Assembly: GCA_004000155.1 (NCBI GenBank)
Contig: RCSS01000625.1
Location: forward strand, 1 to 13,247
Direction: 5' to 3'
Source: Tubulinosema ratisbonensis
Lineage: Eukaryota > Microsporidia > Tubulinosematidae
Length of the DNA stretch: 13,247 nucleotides
In this document: positions 1-8,507 of the stretch, in pieces
Layout of the letters: each line of letters opens with the position of its first letter
How positions within the stretch are numbered: position 1 is the first letter of the stretch
The notes under the pieces: model-generated
Databases searched by the model: none
What the model saw: the letters and a program-made list of their open reading frames with translations, nothing else
What the model was told of the DNA's origin: nothing
Made by a program: the position numbers and the translations under genes

Positions 1-1352
1 AATTCTTGGCAAATTAAAATTGAGTTTTAACACTAATAAAGAAAAGAAAAAATGAAATCTTTAATAATGAATTACTGCACAGTTATTTGTATGAATAATG
101 TTAATCAAGTCCTTAAGCTCTGGAACTAGAATAAACAACAATGAATTTGTTTTATTGTTTAGTAAATGTATTATCAATGTCAGTAAAGTAATCCTTTTCA
201 CTTTAAAGTCACCAGAAATAAAAATGTGATTTAATTTTCTCATATATCTTTCAAATCTGTTTGAAAAAATTTGCTTCACCGTTTGTGTATATTGAATATA
301 AAATTTATTAAACAACCCAATTGCATATGGTATGAAATTATGTAAATCATCAGAATTGTAAGGAATGGTTAACTTTATTTCAAAAAAAGCTTGTATAAAT
401 GAGTTGCGAATATAACTATTATAAAAATTTAAAAAATTATTTGAGAAGGTATAATTTATATTTAAATCCTGTTATACGTGTAAAAAATGCGTTCCATTGG
501 AATATACAAAATTAAATATATTTATCAATCTTAAAAGATATTTTTCTTCCAAAGTATTTATAATGTGATAAGAAAAGATTTCAAATTAACAATGTTCTTC
601 TAAATAAAGCACATTTGGATCTATAAGAAACTTAAAAGAAAAATATATTTTTTTGTTTTCTTCGTTTAATTTTTTAATTGCTGAGTCTATATAATTTTTT
701 TGTGATTTAAGCAAAGAATTATTTAGATAGTCATGTAATCCAAATTCATTTTCTAAATCCTCTACAAATGGAATCTTTAGTACATTAAGATTCTAGAATG
801 ATGATACCACTTCAATTTCAAATCTTATTTTCATTTTTAATATGCTATCATTTAAAAATTCGATATCTGTGTTTGTACCAACAAATTGTTCAATAAAGTC
901 TTCATTTTTTTGATTTGTTGCATTCAAACTAACAATATTTAACCCTTTATTTTGTTCATCTAATAGATTTTCTGTATAGGTATCTATCTGTTTTTGAAAA
1001 TTTTCTAATACTTGAATGTTATTATGATTTTCTTGTAAAAAATTTAAAAATTCCTTTGTCGTTTCCTTATCATAACCTTCTATCTCAATGTGATTATTGG
1101 GATCTATAAATGAATCTAAAGGAGAATTCTGAGCTACTGTCGATTTGGTACTTTCTAGTGTAAAAAATTGATCATTTGTTGCTGGTTCTACTTCATGAAA
1201 TATTTCATTATTTTGGTCCTTTGGATGAAATTTCTTTGGGATTGTTAAATCATTGTGTTTTATTCTTTTATGGTGATGTTGCTATCAATTATTTGTTTTA
1301 CACTTCTTTTCGAAGCTAAATATGAAGTTATAAACAGATTTATTGCATATAT
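1..1352 (-). pseudogene. Decayed paralogue of the intact secreted-protein gene at 8508-10472; partial at left edge
   Basis: Read on the minus strand, this region matches the intact protein from its signal peptide to about residue 473, then leaves the window. Matching blocks, in order: a leader ending LASKR (intact: LAAKR); GYDKE followed by a phenylalanine-rich stretch and QID; LENEF-LHDY (intact ENELELHEF); LLRL-NIFNF; FNKFY; LLNNKTNSLL, identical in both; and FHFFFSLLVLKLNFNLP. The body lies in one frame broken by stops at 793-795, 586-588, 472-474 and 61-63. The leader lies in another frame, so an indel falls near 1260-1290. The codon aligned with the preferred start Met of the intact gene is ATA (1352-1350). 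Protein identity is roughly one third by eye. Divergence is therefore old, but one body frame survives, which suggests a once-functional paralogue that died fairly recently. Function is unknown. Confidence 0.85.
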
Positions 1353-2199
1353 TTTTTGGTGAATTTTTTTACTCTTTAAATATTGATATGACTTATCAAT
1401 CGTAAAAAAATATTTACGAGTAATTTTTATTAAGAATGAAATATATCTTTTTATCTAAAAATTATAGATAATATTTAGCTTTTACATGACATTCGAAAGC
1501 AGAAATTCTAGAAAACAAATATTTAGAATTAAGAAAAATGATTATTTATTTTAGAAATATCTTGATTAACATCAAAAAACATGTAAAAAATTTATTTTTA
1601 CAATTGGAACGAAAGAGCAAAAAATTTTTAGAGAATTTTGTTAACAAATGATAAGATTATAGATAAGTATTTAGACTATACTTTTATTTTTATTGAATCT
1701 AATAGGATATTATAAAAAAATACTATTTTTGTTAGAAAACAACTTGAATTCAAAAATTTTTGGTAACTTGATTTTTATTTATTAAATTATGTCCCGATTT
1801 CGTTTTATTTTAAAATTTTTATAAACATATATCCCCTAATAAATTAGTACTTATTATATAAATTTTGTATATACTTGTAAAAGTAAAAACATTTTAATTT
1901 TTTGATAGTTAAAAAAAAGTGTAACAAAATCTAGAATCTAATTGCTTAATTTAAAATACAAAAAGAATTTATATTATTAATCTTTTTATGATCTGTTAAA
2001 GTATATGTAATTAATTTACTTTGAAACAAAAAAAAATAAAACTAATAATTTTCAAAGCTATTATTTATTATAAATTATGTTTTATTACAAAAGTACGTAT
2101 ATAAAAAATGTAATTTTAATTTCTAGATCAGTGTGACATAAATTTAAATATTATGAGGATGTATTGTAAATATAATTTTTGTCATTTATTTTAATATTG
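1353..2199. other. AT-rich intergenic stretch, no gene seen
   Basis: Every frame on both strands is closed by frequent stops. The only structure seen is a small palindrome at 1401-1418 (CGTAAA, spacer, TTTACG), which is weak in DNA this AT-rich. The part next to 1352 would have been the upstream region of the decayed paralogue. Confidence 0.6.
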
Positions 2200-2276
2200 C
2201 TTTTAGACCAAATGGNATATTTTGTGTACGTCAACAAATTTGAAACGAATCAAAAACGTTAACCGAGGTACCACTG
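2200..2276 (-). mobile_element. Terminal end of a pogo/Tigger-type DNA transposon or MITE
   Basis: From 2276 downward the minus strand begins CAGTGGTACCTCGGTTAACG and is flanked outside by TA (2277-2278), the target dinucleotide of Tc1/mariner-superfamily elements. From memory, the sequence closely resembles the terminal inverted repeats of pogo/Tigger elements and their MITEs. It is richer in G+C than its surroundings. The next 50 or so bases also look like a subterminal region. The orientation puts the interior at lower coordinates. No convincing partner is visible on the left; CAGTGTGACA at 2129 is a weak candidate that would define a MITE of about 148 bp. This may be a solo end. Confidence 0.55.
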
Positions 2277-2599
2277 TATTTACCATCATAAATGTTGAAG
2301 ATAGGTAAATCAATGAATTAATAAAAATTTTCCATTAGAAATATTTTATAAATACCGTATTTCCTTATCTTTATTTTAAAAATAGGATATTTTTTTAATT
2401 AAGAACAAAATCAAAGGTTGAACAAATACAAGAGAAATTCGCTAATTAAAGTTTAAGCTTGCTTTTAAAATTAAAATTCGATAATTTTAATTTAGATATA
2501 GAGTTTTCATTTTTTATAAAACTTTTTATTTTTTTCATAAAAAAGATTATATTCTTTATTTAGGATCGTTGGATTATAAATTTTCAAATATAAAATTTT
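2277..2599. other. AT-rich intergenic stretch, no gene seen
   Basis: No coding, RNA or repeat structure could be supported between the transposon end and the broken coding fragment that follows. Confidence 0.5.
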
Positions 2600-2870
2600 T
2601 TACGGGTTCAAAGTCATAAAGTGTGTTTTTAAAAATAGCTTTTTTTCTGTAGCTTCCATAAACTTTTCAATGTCCAAGCTACAACTCTCAACTTTAGGTT
2701 AACATCATTTGATTCATTTCTGGTGTCAGAATCACTGAAATCTATCTTTAAATCTTAATACTCTTAGAAATTAACAGCATCGAATGAATTTAATTCTTTT
2801 ATTTTATGTCATCTGTATCACTAGACGCTTTGTTGAATTTTGAAGGTTTTCCTTAATAAATTTTGTTAAT
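2600..2870 (-). pseudogene. Broken coding-like fragment, unassigned
   Basis: On the minus strand a frame containing DFSDSDTRNESNDVN is followed, after a one-frame shift, by a 29-codon open run (2686 to the stop at 2600-2602) containing SLDIEKFMEATEKKLFLK. A further SSDTDD piece lies upstream. An acidic, serine-rich stretch followed by a helical lysine-rich stretch is more protein-like than the surrounding DNA, and G+C is slightly raised. It lies downstream of the transposase remnant on the same strand, so it could be that protein's acidic C-terminal tail or the rest of a separate gene. No family is recognised. Confidence 0.3.
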
Positions 2871-2969
2871 AAAAATAGATGAAAAACATTCTTAAAAACT
2901 TCGTGTTTATTGTAAATATATTTTTATATATTTTTTACTTAAATAGTTAGATGAATAGTAACGTTTTTT

Positions 2970-3250
2970 TGTTGCCTAGGAATAAGAAATCTACACGTTG
3001 ATCTTTTCGCTATACCTTCTATATAAAGTATAATACCTAGTTAAAGGAAGCATACTGTAAAATATGTTTCTACATGGTTAGGTATGCCTCAAGATACTGC
3101 GAACCTTTCACCCGCTAAGTCCTACTTCTATGCAATCTATTAACTGCCTAAGTCTTCTTACCTTGCAGGCTTTGGTTACAGGAAGTATTAATTTTCTTTT
3201 AGGTGTATGACAAAAGGGACTAATAATAATGGTACACTATTTACTTAAAT
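2970..3250. mobile_element. Short tract richer in G+C than the rest; possible transposon end or MITE
   Basis: The lines covering 3061-3180 are about 40% G+C by direct count, roughly double the neighbouring DNA. At 3071-3105 the plus strand reads TACATGGTTAGGTATGCCTC and then a TACTGCGAAC stretch. This has the general style of a pogo/Tigger-type end (TA, CA, GGT, CCTC, then a CGAAC motif), here facing right toward the transposase remnant. At 3230-3246 GGTACACTATTTAC resembles the outer end at 2268-2284 with gaps. No reading frame is convincing on either strand, and no tRNA fold was found. It could be the left terminal region of the transposase element or a small separate insertion. Confidence 0.3.
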
Positions 3251-4433
3251 GTCTGACTTCTTTGTTTTTTGATTCACTTGGATTAGCTTTGTTGTGATCC
3301 AACTCGTTCGTATTTTTTTAGTAACATTCTTCATGATGGTATGTTTCTTTGTGTATTTGGCTTTTTATAAAAAATTATAATATTGGTATTACTTTAGTCG
3401 TTCTAAGCCTAAAAAAGACTAAAATACAATTTTAAAATTATAAGACTTGTATTTCTCAACTGCACTTTTTTCGTCATTGAACTTAGCAATAACGTTTTTA
3501 ATTTGCTTTCTATAACATTTATTCTTTAGACTTCTAGTTATACCAAATATATTAGTTGCGTGAAAAATGAAACGTTTTTTAGTAGAGATATATACTCTAT
3601 TTGACAAAATTTACGAGTCATTTACTGAAATGGGCAATTGTCAGAAAGTGATAATGCATTTTTCTTCTCTTTTAAAACTTTTCCTTTAAACTTGTCAGCA
3701 ATTAATTAAAATCGCATTTATTCATCTAAGCTATTTTATTATTATAATAATCACGATAAATACTATGATCAAGGCTTTTAAAATTTTAGATAATAGGAAT
3801 TACAGTAATTAAAGGTTTTGATTTTCCGGAACCATCTATATTTAAGCTCAATATCAATGTAAGTTTGTCTCTAAACCTCTACTCATTTTCTTAGATATTT
3901 CATAAGACAATTAAAACATATCTTTTTGTAAGATACACTGATTTAATCGCAATTAAATACATCAGTATCATAATAATTTTTATCTTATCTTCTCTTCTAA
4001 TTATTGATAAAAATTAGCAAATTGTTTTTTAGTTTTTTCAACTTTCATAACTTATACGCTTCTTTTATTTTTTTTATGCATATAATCATCCACAACTAAA
4101 TCTAAGTTTGTAAAATTGTATTTTTGAGATAAATTATAAATCTTTTATTTGATTTAATTGTCTGTATAAAATCACTCTTTTTCTTCAATTTTTCTTATCA
4201 AGAACAACAAATCTTTCTTTATAATTACAAATCTTCTAAAATAAAATCTAATTTAGAATCTGGGTTTATAATATTAGCTTTTTTAATACCCTCTTTTATC
4301 TTAAGTCGATTAGAAATCGATCTCGCAGATAATTTCTTAATAATTAATCTGTTAAAAATTTTGCTATAATCTTGTAATTTAGTTCAAAGATTTAATCCGT
4401 AAATTTTATAATATCTAACTTGTTATTTGGCAT
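3237..4433 (-). pseudogene. Degenerate pogo/Tigger-like DDE transposase (Tc1/mariner superfamily)
   Basis: No intact frame survives, but the domain order of pogo/Tigger transposases is legible across shifting frames on the minus strand. A start MPNNKLDIIKFTD at 4433 leads into a CENP-B-type helix-turn-helix containing SARSISNRLKIKEGIKKA (about 4340-4275). A second helix-turn-helix contains SQKYNFTNLDL and MHKKNKRS (about 4130-4060). The DDE domain follows: VFNCD then a stop (3960-3943, family FNADET-like), DKLTLILSLNIDGSGKSKPL (about 3865-3810), YYNNKIA-stop-MN (about 3755-3720), SDNCPF (3645-3629, family DNCPAH-like) and GITRSLKNKCYRKQI (about 3545-3500). At the third catalytic position, normally Asp in a QPMDQG-like motif, the aligned codon is AAT (Asn, 3553-3551). 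C-terminal traces run to a stop at 3237-3239. Family motifs are recalled, not searched. It is plainly inactive. Confidence 0.7.
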
Positions 4434-5989
4434 AATAGCTTTCTTCTTATTATAGTACATCTTAAATATTTTTTACTTTTTTTTCAAAATCATTGTTTCC
4501 TTTTTCATGTTATAGTTTTACAAAAAAGTCAGTAGAAAATCGAGAAGGAAAAAAAAGTAGGCATAAAATTAAAGTTTTTCAATTTATTTATAACAAAATA
4601 CCCTATGTTTTTATATTATGAACCTATTAACATTAATAAAATATATAAAATTATATTAATAAAATTTATATTTTATTTAATAACATTTAGTATAGAATTG
4701 TTTCTTGTGTGTCCAGTAATCCATTCTAAATTTGTTTTGTAAGTCTTTTAAAAACTGCCTAATCAAATTTAGAATATGTTACTTTATTTTAAGAAATAAA
4801 AAGAAAAATTCACCAAAAAAACTAAAAAAATAAATCAATTAAAAATTATATTAGTCAGGTCATTAAATTAATCTATTATAAATCTATATTTTTATTTTTT
4901 CTTAAAAATTTTAAAAAAGGTTCAGTTTTTATATGCTTTTTTTATTATAAACAATGCCTTATATCTAATCTCAATTTTTGTTACGAAAAATATTTTTTTT
5001 ATCCTTAATCTATTTTTTAACAGTATGAAACTTACATTTAGATAGTTAAATAAGGAAGATTAAGCATGAAGTCAACCTTTTATTACCTTATCTTTTCTAA
5101 GAATTTTGCAAGTTAAGTCTCTGCTTTCTACGTTTTTATTGTGTTGAGCATCTATTAATTAGTATAATTATTAAAAAACATTTATATAATGGTGTAGTTT
5201 CTGTAAAAAAATAAAATCGTTTAAATATATTTAAAAAATCATGGTAAAATTTTTCTTTCTTACAAAATATTATAAAATTAATCTTTAAAGAAATTTGCAA
5301 CCTGGAGATTGGATACAACCTTACTAACTTATTTGTTATATAATTATAAATATTTTCAGGAAAAGGCATCATTTATGCAAATTAGCGTTTATATTTTTGC
5401 AACATTAAGATTTTTAGAAAAAACTCTAAAAAAAAGAGAATTCTAAATAAATGACCTCTTTTTTCGTATGTATCTAAAAAGTTATAAAAACAAATTTAAT
5501 AAAACTTACTAATCAACCGGTTACCACAATATATTTTAACTGCTTACAATCGAACAAATAAATATTTCTATTTTTTGAATTGATTATCATTTCTCAATAT
5601 AAAAACGATTAATCACAGAGAATGGATATTTGCAATATTTTACTCATAAAATTGATTTTTAATGATATATAATCGTAATTATTTTGACTTTTATTGTAAG
5701 ACTTACGCTGAATTTAATTGGTAACTTTTCAATCAGAAATTAGATAAAAGAAAGCAAACACGGTAAGAAACGTCGCAAAAGCTTAGTTTATAGTTTTTTA
5801 TTTAAATCTTGGCAGTTTACATTGATAATTTTGAATAATTTAGTATATCTTTACTTTTTTTACTTTCGTTATGAAAAAAACACTTGCAAAAACATAAAAA
5901 TTTGCCAAAAATAGTTATAAATAATTGTTTAAAAAGCTTAATACAAAATAAATATGCTTTTTATGGAAATTAAATATATTATGAACTCT
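4434..5989. other. AT-rich intergenic stretch with one possible transposon end
   Basis: No gene is supported. A 78-codon minus-strand open frame (5136-5372) starting MMPFPENIYNY matches nothing I recognise, shows no leader or motif, and is about the longest expected by chance here. At 5514-5531 AACCGGTTACCAC resembles, with mismatches, the transposon end at 2261-2276 in the same orientation. If real, it could be the far end of the element that carried the transposase. GGCATA at 4560-4565 is an even weaker alternative end. Confidence 0.4.
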
Positions 5990-6530
5990 TTACAACATCC
6001 TCTGAAAAAATATCTTAAATTCATTAAATTTTTAGAAATTATCATCATTTCTTATTCAACGTTAATGAAATAGGGCATTCGTATGTGTAACTGACAATTA
6101 TATGCCTAAAGAAGATGTAAAATAATTACAGTCTGAATAACAAGAGCTTTGCTTTTACTTGTTAATTTCTGTTTAAATCAGTAAAAACTAACAGCATCTA
6201 TCATTACTATACCTGATTATTAAATGCCTTTTGTGTAACTATTCTAATTTGGCCTTCATAAATTTCAGCAAAACTTTCAATTTTGATACTTTACTCAATA
6301 AATAACATTTTTTATGTCTAAAAAATGCGGTAAAATTCCATAAATATGAAATGTTGTTTTAAAACTAATATTCTGGCTGTGTGTGCAATGGTTTTGTTAA
6401 TTCTATTAATACTTCGCCATTTAATTTTTGTTTGATAACTTTTTATTTTTCTAAAACATAATTAACTACTGTTAATTGATCTTCATTCCCATATGACTTG
6501 ACTATTCTGCTTAATTTGTAATCATTTTAA
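5990..6530 (-). pseudogene. Decayed open frame, possibly LTR-retrotransposon gag
   Basis: On the minus strand, 6526-6365 holds a 53-codon frame with one stop, containing KLSRIVKSYGNEDQL and KLNGEVLIELTKPL. Other frames then continue with ESFAEIYEGQIRIVTQKAF (from 6278) and MIDAVSFY, a stop, and KQKLTSKSKALVIQ (about 6210-6135). The order (helical KLNGEA-like block, then an E-S-V-x-E-Y/RI-xL-like block, then an L-x-SK-K-LV block) resembles Ty3/gypsy-type gag capsid regions as I recall them. A CCKEFI stretch near 5995 could be the remains of a zinc knuckle. G+C is slightly above background. No reverse transcriptase, protease or LTRs could be found. It may instead be a degraded host gene. Confidence 0.35.
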
Positions 6531-7499
6531 GAACCGCATCTATAATTGTTTTGTTTTTATTGATATAAAAGATTTTTTTAAATGAAAAATCCTGAATAAT
6601 AAAATTTAAGGCAAGCTTACGGAAATTCTTTTTCCTTGATGTGTTTTTAGGTAAAAAAATTTTATAAAAAAAGTTTAAATATAAATTTAAGTTTTCAAGG
6701 TCAAAGACGGTATTTATACTTTAAAGAAAAAGGTTTTACCTGTTGGTAGAAATATTTAAAACACCTGACTTTTTAAATTTAATGGCGTAAACTCTGTATA
6801 AATAAAAAGAAAACTTTAATAAAAAGACAAAATAATTAAATTACAAAAATACTGCTTTTTTAAATTACTATGGAAATATCAAAAAATTTGTAGCATGCTT
6901 TATATGAAAGCATTTTTAAAGAAATGATTAAAGTTTTTCTGTTTTAAGTAAATTTTCGAATCGAAAATCTAAAAATGCGTAAAATATATTTTTTAATACC
7001 TCTGAAATATCGTTTATTTGACTTTTAATAGTTTTTTCAAAACATAGATTCTAATTACAACTGCGTTTTTAAAAATGTAAGCATGATTTCTAGATAAGTT
7101 TTGTATATTGATTTGTAAAAAAAATTAAAATATATACCGCCTCTTAAACCATAAAGATTTGCAGATTAATATTTCAAATAGAATTTCCAAAGGCTGTAGA
7201 ATTAGTAAGTATTTACGCACGCCATCTTTAAATTCTATATGTCGGTATAAAAATTATGAAAATAATTTTGAGTTAAAAATTTTTAGTTAAGAATAATTAT
7301 CAGTAAAGGTTAGACAATTTTACCACTCAAAAATGCTAGTAAGGTTAGCAAATAGTTCATAGAGATAAATTTTTAATAACTCTCTTATGTAAAAGTTAAT
7401 AAACTAGGTAAATCTCATACAAAGTGATATTAACAAACAAAAATATATGCGTTAGAAAAATAAAGACAGGCCTATTTTTGAAAAATTCGCTAGAGTTCA
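6531..7499. other. AT-rich intergenic stretch; small inverted repeat
   Basis: No gene is supported. A short plus-strand run around 6700-6765 (VFKVKDGIYTLKKKVLPVG, closed on both sides) is coding-like but too short to call. TATACCG at 7133-7139 and CGGTATA at 7243-7249 form an inverted pair about 117 bp apart. Its interior is slightly richer in G+C, which would fit a tiny MITE or chance. Confidence 0.4.
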
Positions 7500-8160
7500 T
7501 TATAAAAAAATAAAGGGTAATACAAATATTATGATTGATTTTTTCAAAAGTCTCATAAATTTTAGTTTTGAGATCCTTTTATTAAATAAGATTTTTTTTA
7601 GTTTACATATCAAATTATCAGGTATAGGACTTTAAAACAAACTAGAAAATATATTAACTATGAGAACTATAAGTTGTGAATTTATTTACGGTTTAAACTT
7701 TTTAATATTATATTACAATTTTCTTTGTCTTTTTCTATGACATCTTAACATTTTACTATTTCACTAAAAAATAGAACTGTTTCAATATCAATCATTGCTT
7801 CAAGTTGTCAATTGTTTTTGATCGTTTTAATTCTCTAATAAGTGCATACTTATATTAGTCAATATAATTCAAACTAACATTAAAGTTTTTAGCTTTAATT
7901 TAAAATGATCAAACATGTTCGATCAATTAAAAATTCTGTTTTGTTATAGTTAAATCATATTTGGATACAATTTATTAAATTTTTAACACTTTTAAATATT
8001 CGTTAACCAGTTTTATTTCTTTACGAATCCTAATCTTAATACATTTCTTTTATGTTTTATTGCTAAAAACGATTTTATCGGATAATTATTCTTTAAATAA
8101 TTGCATAAGCTCTTTGTTTGTTTCGTATTTTAATTTAAAAGAACTTAAATTCGAAACACA
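7500..8160 (-). pseudogene. Weak coding-like debris on the minus strand, unassigned
   Basis: The minus strand is purine-rich here and carries several protein-like runs separated by stops and frame changes. Examples are FKLKYETNKELMQLFKE (about 8135-8085), IRKEIKLVNEYLKVLK, YALIRELKRSKTIDNLKQ, MIDIETVLFFSEIVK (about 7795-7750), and a final stretch containing NLICKLKKILFNKR. Stops are only slightly rarer than chance predicts, so this may be an old dead gene or simply biased DNA. No family is recognised. Confidence 0.2.
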
Positions 8161-8507
8161 TATCTACAAATAATATCTGACATATTATTTTTAAATATGA
8201 AGCATATTTTATTAGGAATAAAAGTTTTATGTATAATTTATACTAGTTATTTAAATTTTTCAAAAGTTTAGAACTTCAATGTTTGTATTTAGAATTTTCT
8301 GTCCCAATAAAAGAAAAATAATTTAGAATAATTTTTAGTTTGTTAAATTTTTTTATGAATTTTATTATAAGATGCGATACAAAAAATTTAAGCATAATAT
8401 AAAAATCATTTATTGGTGCTTGCGGTTAAATCTTTTATATCTATAATTTTTCTTAAGATACTAAAATTATAAATAATTTAAAATGCAATAATTTTATTAG
8501 AAGCTTT
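8161..8507. other. Upstream region of the intact gene
   Basis: AT-rich, no coding frame. A TATAAATAA-like run lies at about 8469-8476, some 35 bases before the first ATG, but such runs are everywhere here, so a promoter cannot be assigned. A short upstream ATG at 8483 is closed by a stop after two codons. Confidence 0.4.

Noticed and set aside
61..315. 84-codon minus-strand open frame as a separate small gene
   Set aside because: It is an internal, stop-bounded piece of the decayed paralogue; it aligns with residues around 372-452 of the intact protein and its Met is not a natural start.
1401..1418. Small palindrome CGTAAA...TTTACG as a terminator or regulatory site
   Set aside because: Six-base arms in AT-rich DNA are expected by chance, and no gene end or start lies suitably close.
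3085..3125. tRNA-like B-box (GGTTCGCAGT on the minus strand)
   Set aside because: No pairing T-arm, acceptor stem or anticodon arm can be built around it.
3419..3607. 62-codon minus-strand open frame as a gene
   Set aside because: It begins at TTG, a stop lies two codons upstream, and its content matches the C-terminal catalytic part of the transposase fossil.
5136..5372. 78-codon minus-strand open frame starting MMPFPENIYNY
   Set aside because: Its length is about what chance gives once in a window this AT-rich, and it has no leader, motif or resemblance to the gene family here.
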